A stretch of 64,000 bases of DNA from Terribacillus aidingensis (GCF_040703035.1 NZ_CP159996.1:1770001-1834000), one strand, 5' to 3'. Shown: positions 24,840 through 33,960, counted from the stretch's first letter. The notes: generated from the letters alone by a model not told the origin. Numbers and translations: made by a program.

Positions 24840-25834
24840 GCTTTCACCTCCTGTTCTTTCCGTAATGCTAATGCCAATCTGATCTGAAAATAATCATATT
24901 TCCCTTCCAGCAAAGCATGTATTTGTTTTAGTTTGTTTGTACCAGCCTGCATAGCGCTCGCTAAAATGATACTAGCATCGTTATCGGAAATGAATTTACT
25001 GGAAAGTGCTTCTCCATCTATCCAAGTGATTTCCACAATATGATCTTTAATTGTGTTCTCTGACAAACCTCTGACTAAAGCGATCTGTTCTACTGACATA
25101 CCACGTTCAAGCATTGTCCGAGTCTTTTGCGCAGTAGTTGTGATGGAACGGATCTGCTGCTGCGTTCTATCCATGAGTGCAGCAAGATATGGATAGGCTG
25201 CCCCATCGCTGTCAGCATGCTGTAAAAAATGGTGGACAGTCGATGTCTGATATAGGAGCACATCTGTTTCATGCACGTGATATTTTTCTGCCAGCTGAAC
25301 AGTAGTCAAGCCGATATGATGGTAGCCGGTCAATCGGTCAACGAATAAATCTGCCTGTATTTGCGGCAGTTTCCCGAGCAATCCATATAGCTCCTTATAT
25401 ACTCCGTTTCGCCAATCGTCCAAGTGATGCTGTTCCTGTCGATACAACTGCTTTATCCAATGTTGGATAGCTGGATTATCCGTTACAGGTATATACTGCT
25501 TCTCCTCTTTCGCTTGATTGGAAAGCAGCTGAACGAGCAGAAGCAGCCGATATAAGAATGGCTCTGTTTGAGTCTGATAGGTCATACCATTGAAATATGG
25601 CAGATTTTTTAGTATATCTTGGCTTTCTTCCTGCATGGCATTCTCGGCCACCTGGTCGAAAAACTGTCTGGATAGCTTCGGATAGATGCCAAACAGATGG
25701 GTAAGACCGTACATATGGGCATCCTGCAATGTTTGGGCGGAACGCTTGCCTTGCAGAAGATGATAGATGGACGCCGAACTCCGTTCATGCCTGATGGGCT
25801 GAGCGGCATGTATGATGATAGAAGCCAGAAGCAT
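24836..25834 (-). CDS. ypbB: YpbB-like helix-turn-helix protein
   Basis: 332 residues from ATG 25834. Matches YpbB by SASIYHLLQGKRSAQTLQDAH-type N-terminus followed by HLFGIY and by a C-terminal helix-turn-helix (about 240-290: MLERGMSVEQIALVRGLSE) reminiscent of RecQ-associated HTH_40 domains. The pairing with recQ and the overlap suggest that the protein works with the helicase, since the same domain is fused to RecQ in other bacteria. The reading frame stays open upstream across the divergent ferredoxin gene, but that extension has no ribosome site and a low-complexity composition. Confidence 0.82.
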   Translation of the reverse strand: MLLASIIIHAAQPIRHERSSASIYHLLQGKRSAQTLQDAHMYGLTHLFGIYPKLSRQFFDQVAENAMQEESQDILKNLPYFNGMTYQTQTEPFLYRLLLLVQLLSNQAKEEKQYIPVTDNPAIQHWIKQLYRQEQHHLDDWRNGVYKELYGLLGKLPQIQADLFVDRLTGYHHIGLTTVQLAEKYHVHETDVLLYQTSTVHHFLQHADSDGAAYPYLAALMDRTQQQIRSITTTAQKTRTMLERGMSVEQIALVRGLSENTIKDHIVEITWIDGEALSSKFISDNDASIILASAMQAGTNKLKQIHALLEGKYDYFQIRLALALRKEQEVKA

Positions 25835-25914
25835 GGCAATCAACCTTTCTGTAAGCTTGTATTCCGTTTCGGGACGCGCTACACTTAGTATAAAGCAAGA
25901 AGCAGCTTTGTTGA

Positions 25915-26183
<269 letters not shown>

Positions 26184-26184
<1 letters not shown>

Positions 26185-26221
26185 AGAACCACTTCCCTTT
26201 AAGAGGAAGTGGTTCTTTTTC
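26184..26221. terminator. bidirectional terminator between fer and the ECF S-component gene
   Basis: Perfect 13-bp stem AAGAACCACTTCC (26184-26196)/GGAAGTGGTTCTT (26205-26217) followed by TTTTT on the plus strand. It takes in the stop codon of the convergent gene. Confidence 0.9.
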
Positions 26222-26729
26222 CTTCTGCAGGAATCCACTTACTGAACAGCTTTCGCAGAACAGGGTACAAAATGAAAAAGAAAATTCCATTACCGATTGC
26301 ATGCATCGTATCGAAACTTATGCCCGCAAGATAGTACGCCAGAAAATGTTCCATTATGAATACATTCGGCAGTGATATCAATAAGCCGTACACGTATCCT
26401 GCCAAGACGCTGGCAGTTGTCATGACAATCAGTGGCGGCTCTTTCCACAGCTTGCCTATCAGTCCGAACATCAGACCGATTAATCCCCAAGCCACTATCT
26501 GCCACAATGTCCATAACCCCATACCCAAGATCATATTGGATAAAAGCGTGGACAAAACAGCAATAATGACACCTGCAGCTGGACCCAGCAAAAGCGAACA
26601 AATGATGATAACACTCGTCATCGGCTGCATGTTCGGCAGAAACGGAAACAGCACATTCGCATATATCCTGCCTACCGCTGCAAGTGCCGTCAGCATTGCC
26701 AGCAGCGTCAGCTTACGTGTGGTAAACAT
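26199..26729 (-). CDS. ECF transporter S component, probable cobalamin uptake
   Basis: 176 residues, five to six hydrophobic helices covering almost the whole length, with the short LTLLAMLTALAAVGRIYAN N-terminus seen in substrate-binding S components of energy-coupling factor transporters. S components bind a vitamin and pair with an EcfAA'T module encoded elsewhere. The substrate is inferred to be vitamin B12: the gene is the second in an operon preceded by a cobalamin riboswitch, and its partner is a transcobalamin-like lipoprotein. The ATG overlaps the upstream stop by one base (TAATG) and lacks a clear ribosome site, so translational coupling is likely. It occupies the place of the riboflavin transporter gene fmnP in B. 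subtilis but does not resemble RibU. A different cobamide-related substrate is possible. Confidence 0.75.
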   Translation of the reverse strand: MFTTRKLTLLAMLTALAAVGRIYANVLFPFLPNMQPMTSVIIICSLLLGPAAGVIIAVLSTLLSNMILGMGLWTLWQIVAWGLIGLMFGLIGKLWKEPPLIVMTTASVLAGYVYGLLISLPNVFIMEHFLAYYLAGISFDTMHAIGNGIFFFILYPVLRKLFSKWIPAEGKRTTSS

Positions 26730-27118
26730 TAAGTTGCTTGAAGATCGAAGACAACATCGTCGCCGTCTTTCAATTCAAGCTCATTCGCTCCGACTTGTGA
26801 CATTTCCCCATTAACCGTGAAAAGCCAGTATTTATTGGCATTTTCATCCTGGGAATGACCATCAATTGCCGTGATGAATCCACCATCTTCCTCGATTTCA
26901 AAGTTCTCTTTCATTACATCCAATAGATTGTCGCCTTCCCCGAAGCTGACTTCCTTGGATGAGATCTCTTCTCCATCTTCAGATAAGGTGATAGTGACCT
27001 GCTGTTCGGTCTTCTGCTCTGCCTGCTGGTTTTGCTGCGGCTGTTCGGTAGTCCCGCAGCCAGCCAGTATGCCTGCTGCCAGCAATAAGGCAGATAACAT
27101 ATGTAGTGCTTTTTTCAT
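26729..27118 (-). CDS. DUF4430 (transcobalamin C-terminal-like) lipoprotein
   Basis: 129 residues. Lipoprotein signal with lipobox LAGC at Cys21, a Gln/Glu-rich linker (about 25-42), then a DUF4430 domain (about 43-128). The closing segment NKYWLFTVNGEM, GANELELKDGDDVVF is the hallmark of the family, related to the C-terminal domain that caps cobalamin in transcobalamin and intrinsic factor. Expected to sit on the outer face of the cytoplasmic membrane and hand B12 or a related corrinoid to the S component encoded by the next gene. GGGAGG lies before the ATG, where it can pair with the preceding riboswitch leader. Binding of B12 is inferred, not shown. Confidence 0.78.
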   Translation of the reverse strand: MKKALHMLSALLLAAGILAGCGTTEQPQQNQQAEQKTEQQVTITLSEDGEEISSKEVSFGEGDNLLDVMKENFEIEEDGGFITAIDGHSQDENANKYWLFTVNGEMSQVGANELELKDGDDVVFDLQAT

Positions 27119-27195
27119 AAAAAAATCCTCCCTTTTAATAAAGGAAAGAGCATCAGAAGCTGCCGCTCCAACCGCTCAGTCCTCGAAGCGGTGAA

Positions 27196-27355
27196 ACACA
27201 AGCACACAGGGCAGGTCTGCTGACTGATACCTTCATCTACTAAGAACCCTTCCCATCCATTAGGACAGTGGATATGTTCTTTTCGGCGGTAATCACAGCT
27301 GCGAGGACAGTCACGGAATCACACCGTGTTCCCTATCAAGTCTGTTCGACACCTT
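27196..27355 (-). promoter_or_regulatory. cobalamin (B12) riboswitch
   Basis: Read on the minus strand the region contains the conserved core in order: GGGAACACGGTGTGATTCC, then GACTGTCCTCGCAGCTGTGA, then CCACTG and GGGAAGG, and the B12 box AGTCAGCAGACCTGCC at 27225-27210. Their order and spacing match class-I cobalamin riboswitches. The following 77 bases carry the hairpin ACCGCT...AGCGGT and end at the ribosome site of the DUF4430 lipoprotein gene. Exact helix borders are approximate. Transcription must start upstream, in the last part of the gap behind resE. Confidence 0.93.
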
Positions 27356-27385
27356 GTACGCTTTGATTCAGCTTATTTTATCATA

Positions 27386-29146
27386 TTATGTCAGGTTTGT
27401 ATCCTGAGGGAGACGAATAGTAAAAGTTGTTCCCTCACGCAGTTTACTCGTCACTTTGATAGTACCATTGTGAGCTTGAATGATATTTTTAGCGATAGCA
27501 AGTCCTAAGCCATTTCCGGTTTTAGCGGTTTTTCTTGTTCTAGATTTGTCAGCCTTGTAGAATCGTTCGAATACAAAAGGCAAATCTTCTTCCGGTATCC
27601 CGCTCCCCGAGTCTTTGACGATTATAACAAGCTGATCTTTATCGTCGGATACCAATACCTGTACAGCACCTGCATGCTCTGTATGGGTGATGGCATTATC
27701 AATCAAATTCGTCAGTACTTGCTCCAGTGCATCAGGCGCAAAATGATAGGTGCGTTTATCCACTGCATTGACGAGCCCAAGTTTGATTTCCCTTTCATCG
27801 GCCAAGCCTTGGAACTTACGGACAATCCGCTCCAGGAAAGGATTTATTTCTACATCTTCCATCACGAGATTTGTATCGCCTGCTTCCATCCGAGCAAGGT
27901 CAAGCAGCTGATTGACAAGTCTTCCGATTCGCAAAGATTCATCGTGGATGATTTGAGCCAGCTCGTTTTTTGCTTCGACTGTATCGGCGATATCATCGAT
28001 GATTGCTTCACTATAGCCTTGCAGTAAGGAAATCGGAGTGCGCAGTTCATGCGTGATATTCGTTATAAAATCTTCGCGAAGCTTATTCAATCTTCGTTCC
28101 TGTGTCATATCCCGAACGACAGCGACCGCACCGCGAATAGCTGCATCATCATAAAGGGGCGTTGCTATAATCACCCATTCGCGTCCCTGGATCGTCACCT
28201 CTCGTGTAACCTCCGATGCAGTTGAGACAACACTTTCCATGATTTCAAGCCAGACACCTGGCACTTCATGAAATGTTTCGCCATTCTCAAACTGCCAATC
28301 ATGGATAAATGCTTCAGCCGGCGGATTCGTCACGGTTAGTTCACCCTGCCGATTGATCATGACGACGCCATCCACCATGGCATTTACAACACGGGCAAGA
28401 TGCTCTTTTTCCTGGCTTAGTGCGTTGATATTGAATTCCAGCTGTTTACCCATCTTGTTCAAAGCAGTTGCTAGCATGCCTATCTCGTCATGTGTAACGA
28501 CAGGCACTTCTGTCCCGAATTCACCTCTGGCGACGTTCAGTGCTGCATCCTGCATTTTAATCAGTGGTTTCGTGATTCTGGATGATAGGAAAAAGGCAAA
28601 CACGGTTGTCAGCACGAATGCGATCCCTGCTCCTAAGAGGATGATCTGTGTCGTCTGATTACCTGTCTCTTTTACGACAGATAGTGATTGATAGACATAA
28701 ACCGCACCAGAACCATCCTGCAGCGGTGTACCGACAACGATTACACTTCTATCGGTATTAGGCAAGATAAGCTGTTTGGAAACATCTTCTCCTTCTGTTA
28801 CAGCTTTATTTAATGTATCATCATTCAGCAGCCATTGCTGGTTAACATCAGGCAATGGCTCCGCCTCATCTGGATTTGATATCCAAAGCTCATCATTCTG
28901 TAGGATAGCTATGCGGGAATTCGGATCCTGCACACGTTCTGCAGTATCGTAGACGGTATTTCGGTCATCAATTTCTTCCAGTAAAATAGACACCTTCGTA
29001 GCTGTCTGCATGAGGCTTTCTTCGGCCTCTTCAATATGGAAATTACCAAAAAACTCCAACAGAAGGAATGTAAGCAGACCAAGGACGACTGACACAAGTA
29101 CCAGGATAGTCAGCCATAACTTGTTAACAACACTTCCCCACAGCAT
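27386..29146 (-). CDS. resE: two-component sensor histidine kinase ResE
   Basis: 586 residues. Membrane kinase of the ResDE system that controls aerobic/anaerobic respiration genes. Two membrane helices (about 10-32 and 168-190) flank an extracellular sensor region; then HAMP (about 190-243), a PAS-like domain (about 250-340), HisKA with phospho-acceptor His in TNITHELRTPIS (about 365) and HATPase motifs NLIDNAITHT and GNGLGLAIAKNI. The start MLWGSVVNKLWLTIL aligns with the B. subtilis protein; ATG overlaps the resD stop by one base. Confidence 0.95.
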   Translation of the reverse strand: MLWGSVVNKLWLTILVLVSVVLGLLTFLLLEFFGNFHIEEAEESLMQTATKVSILLEEIDDRNTVYDTAERVQDPNSRIAILQNDELWISNPDEAEPLPDVNQQWLLNDDTLNKAVTEGEDVSKQLILPNTDRSVIVVGTPLQDGSGAVYVYQSLSVVKETGNQTTQIILLGAGIAFVLTTVFAFFLSSRITKPLIKMQDAALNVARGEFGTEVPVVTHDEIGMLATALNKMGKQLEFNINALSQEKEHLARVVNAMVDGVVMINRQGELTVTNPPAEAFIHDWQFENGETFHEVPGVWLEIMESVVSTASEVTREVTIQGREWVIIATPLYDDAAIRGAVAVVRDMTQERRLNKLREDFITNITHELRTPISLLQGYSEAIIDDIADTVEAKNELAQIIHDESLRIGRLVNQLLDLARMEAGDTNLVMEDVEINPFLERIVRKFQGLADEREIKLGLVNAVDKRTYHFAPDALEQVLTNLIDNAITHTEHAGAVQVLVSDDKDQLVIIVKDSGSGIPEEDLPFVFERFYKADKSRTRKTAKTGNGLGLAIAKNIIQAHNGTIKVTSKLREGTTFTIRLPQDTNLT

Positions 29147-29862
29147 CAGCTTTTATCCGCTTCGAATTTGTATCCGACACCCCACACTGTCACAATCATG
29201 CTAGCAGCTTCTTCTGAAACCTTGCTTAATTTTTCACGTAACCTTTTGACATGTGTATCTACTGTACGCAAGTCTCCGAAGAACTCATATTTCCAAACCT
29301 GTTTGAGCAGCTCTTCTCGGCCGTACACTTTATCTGGTGTCGAAGCAAGGAAGTGCAGCAATTCATATTCCTTTGGTGTCAATGTAACTTCCGAATTATC
29401 CGCCGTCACACGGTGGGCATCCTTATCGATAGTAAGATGAGAGAATACAAGCAAATCCTTCGCTTTTGCATCGGTATGCAAATATTTAGTCGTGGAAGAC
29501 CGTCTCAATAGTGCTTTTACACGCAGGACGACTTCACGAGGGCTGAAAGGTTTCACGATATAATCATCCGCACCGACTTCAAAGCCTTCTACTCGGTCAG
29601 CTTCTTCCCCCTTGGCTGTCAGCATGATGATCGGCGTGCCTTTTTCTTTGCGGATCTCCTGACAAACCTCTATTCCATCCTTGCCGGGCATCATGACATC
29701 CAATAGGATTACATCATAGTCTGTCTCGTTTGCCATTTGAAGCCCCTGGTCTCCGTCAGCTGCTTCATCAAGCGTGTAGCCTTCCTTCTCCAGATACATG
29801 CGCACGAGTCTGCGGATTCTTTCTTCATCGTCTACTACAAGAATATGTGCTTCTGTTTCCAT
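29146..29862 (-). CDS. resD: response regulator ResD
   Basis: 238 residues. OmpR/PhoB-type regulator activated by ResE. Receiver domain with acidic pocket DDEE (about 11-14), phospho-acceptor Asp in DVILLDVMMPG (about 56) and Lys of VKPFSPREVV; winged-helix DNA-binding domain from about 135 with TPKEYELLHFLA and FGDLRTVDTHVKRLREK. AAAAGGGGAAGG before the ATG. Co-transcribed with resE, and probably also with resABC upstream. Confidence 0.96.
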   Translation of the reverse strand: METEAHILVVDDEERIRRLVRMYLEKEGYTLDEAADGDQGLQMANETDYDVILLDVMMPGKDGIEVCQEIRKEKGTPIIMLTAKGEEADRVEGFEVGADDYIVKPFSPREVVLRVKALLRRSSTTKYLHTDAKAKDLLVFSHLTIDKDAHRVTADNSEVTLTPKEYELLHFLASTPDKVYGREELLKQVWKYEFFGDLRTVDTHVKRLREKLSKVSEEAASMIVTVWGVGYKFEADKS

Positions 29863-29888
29863 GGTCCTTCCCCTTTTCTCTTTTTATG

Positions 29889-31046
29889 TTAAGCATACGC
29901 GTGTAATCCTACGATAAGCAAATTTACTGCCAGCAAATTGAACATGATGATACAAAAGCCGATCACTGCGAGCCATGCTGATCGTATGCCCTGCCAGCCT
30001 CTCAGCATACGTATGTGTAAATAAGCAGCATAAAAAAGCCACGTAATCAGCGCCCATACTTCTTTTGGATCCCAGCCCCAAAAGCGATCCCATGCCTGCT
30101 GGGCCCAGATCATCGCAAAGATAAGCGCACCAAGTGTGAAGATAGGAAAACCGACTGCTACAGAACGATAGCCGATATCATCCAGCATATCCTTAGGCAT
30201 TCTGCGCACTAGCGGCTGCAGTGCTGCTCCGATTCTCCTTTTAGTAAAGAGACAAATGAGAACATAAAGTACACAACCAGCGAGCAAGGACAAGCAGATT
30301 GTATTTAGCTTCATTGCCGCATTTTCACCGCGCAGCCAGTCGGGAACAGATATACCGATCGGAAATGGTGAGGATATCGTATCATTTGGAACAAAGACAG
30401 GCGGCAGCTGATAGATGATGCTTGCCTCTGCTGTCGTCACACTAGCAGTATATCCGAATGTTCGGAAAAGAATAGCGAGCAGCATGTAGCCTGCAACTGA
30501 TAATATAACTACGATTATGCTTTCAATCAGCCATACCCTCTTATGCTGTTTGTCTTGATTCGTTTCATGCAGGATATAAAGAAAACCAGCGAAAAAGCTG
30601 ACAGCAAGTACGGCTTCCCCTAGTGCAGCCGTTGTTACATGAATATACAGCCAATGACTTTGCAGCGAAGGCACAAGCGGTGCTACTTCCCGCGGAAACA
30701 TGGCTGCACATCCAATGATCAGTATACTGATCACCAATGCCGTTACCGCTAAAATCGGGTAGCGGTAATACCGATACATAATCAGCAGAACCAATATGAG
30801 CATCATGCCAAAGAAGGTCATGAATTCAAATAAATTGCTTACCGGTGCATGTCCGCTGTACACCCATCGAAGGATGAAAAAGCCGAGCTGTGCAATCCAT
30901 CCGGCAGCAGTGACAGACCAAGCAATCCGCTCAATAAGGTCATGCCTATGCTTTGCCGCTGACCATGTGAATAAGATGATACCAAGCAGGTAACTGATAA
31001 AAGCAGCTTCCAGCAAATGACCGCTAATGATAGATAACTTTTCCAT
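29889..31046 (-). CDS. resC: cytochrome c biogenesis protein ResC (CcsA type)
   Basis: 385 residues. Multi-pass membrane protein of the system II cytochrome c maturation complex, with ResB delivers and attaches haem. About eight or nine helices; the tryptophan-rich haem-handling motif WGWDPKEVWALITW (about 320) with flanking histidines is the family signature. Overlaps resB by one base (TGATG). Confidence 0.95.
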   Translation of the reverse strand: MEKLSIISGHLLEAAFISYLLGIILFTWSAAKHRHDLIERIAWSVTAAGWIAQLGFFILRWVYSGHAPVSNLFEFMTFFGMMLILVLLIMYRYYRYPILAVTALVISILIIGCAAMFPREVAPLVPSLQSHWLYIHVTTAALGEAVLAVSFFAGFLYILHETNQDKQHKRVWLIESIIVVILSVAGYMLLAILFRTFGYTASVTTAEASIIYQLPPVFVPNDTISSPFPIGISVPDWLRGENAAMKLNTICLSLLAGCVLYVLICLFTKRRIGAALQPLVRRMPKDMLDDIGYRSVAVGFPIFTLGALIFAMIWAQQAWDRFWGWDPKEVWALITWLFYAAYLHIRMLRGWQGIRSAWLAVIGFCIIMFNLLAVNLLIVGLHAYA

Positions 31047-32587
31047 CAGCTGCTCTCTCCTTTATCATAATTGTCGAAGATACTATCCAATTCTCTTTCA
31101 AAGGAGGACGCATGCTTATTCGTATGTCCTGCAATAAGATAGGAGCCATCAGGTTGTCTTTGAAGCCAGATCCTGCGATGCTGCCAATAAAGTCCCTGGA
31201 CAAGACCAATCATGAAAATGAGTCCTCCGAGCAGGAATACTGGTAAAGTCAAATCGCGTTTCACGGACAATCCAGTTACATTATGCGTATCATAATCCAC
31301 TGCACGTACGTTGTATTTGTTCGTTTCTGTCTCCGAAACAACCTCATCAATTGCTATGAAAAGTCTTTGCGTATTATCGCCTTCTGAAATATCAAAAACG
31401 AATGCAGGATTTCGAGGGTATTTAGATGCAGTAGTCATTTTGTCCCTGTCCAATTGATAGTCCGGATAATAATCAACTAATGTTGCTTGAAGACCGTTAT
31501 CAAGCGTATAATTCGCTTGGGGATTATCGGTATCGACTTTAAAATCAGCTGATGTACCTTCTTCATTTTCAGCGCGGAGAGTCAAACTGCTGAATTCATT
31601 CAGCTGATAGCCTGATTGATAGATCGTAAACCCAGCTGCTTTGACTGGATGATTCACGGACACCTTCAATTGTGTCAATACCTTCAAACCAGGAGTATCG
31701 CCGGCAATATGATCCTCACCTTCGTAAACAATGATATCTGTTGTGAAGCTTTTCGGAATCGACCTGCCTTCTTGTTCGATAGCAGCTTTGAACTTTGGAT
31801 CATCCTTATCGTATGTATCGACATTGAATTGTTCATTTTTGATAAACAATGATTGATCGGTATCGGGTACTACCGCTGTTTCACCATCCCTTATCCATAC
31901 AAATTCATCTTGATAAAAATAAGGAAACAGCCTAAGGAAAGCTGCCAGCAGCACTAGGAGCAGCCCGATATGATTCACATATGGACCCCACCTGGCAAAC
32001 CTGTTTTTTTCAGCCAGATAATCCTGTCCATCTTGGCGGATACGATAACGTCTTGCCCGTATTTGCTTTAACAAGATCTCTTGATCACTGATTTCCATAT
32101 TCCGAACATACACTTGACTTATCAGGAAATGTTTTTTGCGCTTCACTGGCTGCAGCTTCAATGCACGGTACAAAGGGAAAAACCGGTCGATACTGGCAAT
32201 CAGGATACTTGCACCAAGCATCCCGAGGAGCGTCATATACCACCATGAGCTGTATAACTGATCAAAACCGAATGCATAATACAGACTCCCGAAGTTGCCA
32301 TATTCTGATTCGTAAAATTCCTGAGCCAGTCTATCAATAGGTATGTATGCCCGCTGCGGAAGAATGGTGCCGAGCGCCGTTGCAAGCAAAGTCAGGAAGA
32401 GGATATACATACCGTTCCGCACAGATGCGAAAAAACGCCAAACCTTATCGATCATTGTCTGGTTGCTCTGCTGGGAGCGGCGGTCTGCATTTTCATAGCG
32501 CATGTCCATTTTTTCGTTTACGTAGCTTCCGCAATGGTCGCACTTTTCGTTTTCATGCTTACATTTAGAACATTTCTGCACAAACAT
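31046..32587 (-). CDS. resB: cytochrome c biogenesis protein ResB
   Basis: 513 residues from ATG 32587. Forms the system II haem lyase with ResC. Three N-terminal helices (about 53-73, 110-130, 195-215) and a C-terminal helix (about 455-475) flank a large extracytoplasmic domain; RFARWGPYVNHIGLLLVLLA contains the conserved haem-linked histidine. A short N-terminal zinc-ribbon-like segment CSKCKHENEKCDHCG precedes the membrane region. The ATG is only two bases from AGAGG; GTG at 32581, eight bases from it, is an equally good start. Confidence 0.92.
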   Translation of the reverse strand: MFVQKCSKCKHENEKCDHCGSYVNEKMDMRYENADRRSQQSNQTMIDKVWRFFASVRNGMYILFLTLLATALGTILPQRAYIPIDRLAQEFYESEYGNFGSLYYAFGFDQLYSSWWYMTLLGMLGASILIASIDRFFPLYRALKLQPVKRKKHFLISQVYVRNMEISDQEILLKQIRARRYRIRQDGQDYLAEKNRFARWGPYVNHIGLLLVLLAAFLRLFPYFYQDEFVWIRDGETAVVPDTDQSLFIKNEQFNVDTYDKDDPKFKAAIEQEGRSIPKSFTTDIIVYEGEDHIAGDTPGLKVLTQLKVSVNHPVKAAGFTIYQSGYQLNEFSSLTLRAENEEGTSADFKVDTDNPQANYTLDNGLQATLVDYYPDYQLDRDKMTTASKYPRNPAFVFDISEGDNTQRLFIAIDEVVSETETNKYNVRAVDYDTHNVTGLSVKRDLTLPVFLLGGLIFMIGLVQGLYWQHRRIWLQRQPDGSYLIAGHTNKHASSFERELDSIFDNYDKGESS

Positions 32588-32598
32588 CGCCTCTTTTC

Positions 32599-33132
32599 TC
32601 AAGGCACAATCTCATCTAAATATTCCTCCAGCCGCTCCGTTTCCAACGGCCCATAAACAGTCCTGCTGACTGTTCCATCTGCTGAGATGAAAAACGTAGC
32701 CGGCAGTGCATCTACTCCATATGCTTCCATCACTTGTCCATTATCCTGCAAAATTGGAAAAGTAAGATCATACTGCTTTCGGAAACGATCAATGACAACG
32801 CTGCTTTCGTCCACATTGACAGCAGCAAGAATCACATCTTTGTTTTCATATGTATGGGATGCCTCTTCGAACAAAGGCATTTCCTGCTTGCAAGGCTCGC
32901 AATAAGTTGCCCAAAAATTGACTAGGACACCTTTGCCGCGCATATCAGATAGTTTGAACTCTTGGCCACTCTGCATATCCGTCAGCGTGAATTCAGGTGC
33001 CTGTTGTCCTGCTTCCACCTTTTCTGCCTTTCCTTCTCCCAACAGCTGCCAGCACGCTGTCAAAACAAGGCCAGCCAGTAAGACAAGCACAGTCAGACGT
33101 ACAATGAAACGCCTCTTACGAATAGGTGTCAT
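32599..33132 (-). CDS. resA: thiol-disulfide oxidoreductase ResA
   Basis: 177 residues. Extracytoplasmic thioredoxin-like protein that reduces the cysteine pair of apocytochrome c before haem attachment. Thioredoxin fold about 44-177 with active site CEPC (78-81) in FWATYCEPCKQE, cis-Pro in ALPATFFI. Hydrophobic N-terminal anchor 12-26. The anchor ends in LTAC (Cys27), which could serve as a lipobox, unlike the plain membrane anchor reported for B. subtilis ResA. First gene of resABCDE; GAGGTGAGG upstream of the ATG. Confidence 0.94.
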   Translation of the reverse strand: MTPIRKRRFIVRLTVLVLLAGLVLTACWQLLGEGKAEKVEAGQQAPEFTLTDMQSGQEFKLSDMRGKGVLVNFWATYCEPCKQEMPLFEEASHTYENKDVILAAVNVDESSVVIDRFRKQYDLTFPILQDNGQVMEAYGVDALPATFFISADGTVSRTVYGPLETERLEEYLDEIVP

Positions 33133-33188
33133 GTATCCTCACCTCTTTGCCAAGTATAGCACGTCTTCCAGCCTGCAATTTTGACAAA

Positions 33189-33929
33189 TTATTTACTTTT
33201 TTCTTTGTATTCCATTTTGAACCGATGTACTTCTTCCGGGGTCAGCTTACGATATGCACCCGGCTGAAGCCCTTCAAGTGTTAAGAAACCATATCTTTCT
33301 CGCTTTAGTTTCTGAACAGGAAATTGAATTCTTTCCATCATTTTTCTCACCTGACGATTGCGCCCTTCATGCAGGATAATTTGAACAAGGCTTGTATTCT
33401 TCTTTCTGTCAGCACTCATCAGCTTCGCATAAACAGCTTTGCATTTATGTCCGTCAATCATAATGCCGCGTTTCAGCTGTTTTAACTCATCCGGGCTAGG
33501 TATGCCTTTGACTTTGGCAACATACACTTTGTCGATCTTCTGGCTTGGATGCATGAGCATATTGGCAAACTCTCCGTCATTCGTCAGAAGCAGCAAACCT
33601 GATGTGTCATAATCAAGACGGCCAATTGGATAGACTCTTTCCAATACTTCCGGCATCAAATCGAGCACTACTTTCCGGTCTTTCTCATCCTGCACGCTTG
33701 AAATGACGCCGCGTGGTTTGTAAAGCATATAATAGACAGACTTTTCCTTTTCAAGCGGTATTCCATTTACTTCTACAGTGTCTCTATCGGTCACTTTGAT
33801 ACCAAGTTCCTTCACAACCTTGCCATTGACCTTGACTTTGCCTTCCAAAATCATCGTCTCGGCTTTTCTTCTTGATGTAATCCCGCTGTGGGCAATTACT
33901 TTCTGCAGGCGTTCTGCTTGTTTATCCAT
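33189..33929 (-). CDS. rluB: 23S rRNA pseudouridine synthase RluB
   Basis: 246 residues. RsuA/RluB family; isomerises a uridine of 23S rRNA. N-terminal S4 domain (about 5-60), then the catalytic core with YPIGRLDYDTSGLLLLTNDG containing the catalytic Asp, and EGRNRQVRKMME. The assignment to RluB over other RsuA-family enzymes is by position between spmB and resA, which corresponds to B. subtilis ypuL. GTGAGGATC upstream of ATG. Confidence 0.93.
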   Translation of the reverse strand: MDKQAERLQKVIAHSGITSRRKAETMILEGKVKVNGKVVKELGIKVTDRDTVEVNGIPLEKEKSVYYMLYKPRGVISSVQDEKDRKVVLDLMPEVLERVYPIGRLDYDTSGLLLLTNDGEFANMLMHPSQKIDKVYVAKVKGIPSPDELKQLKRGIMIDGHKCKAVYAKLMSADRKKNTSLVQIILHEGRNRQVRKMMERIQFPVQKLKRERYGFLTLEGLQPGAYRKLTPEEVHRFKMEYKEKSK

Positions 33930-33960
33930 TTACTGATCCTCACTTTTTATCATCAGGAAC

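Noticed and set aside
27196..27355. FMN riboswitch, expected from the B. subtilis gene order
   Set aside because: The conserved blocks are those of the cobalamin class (B12 box AGTCAGCAGACCTGCC); no RFN element blocks are present.
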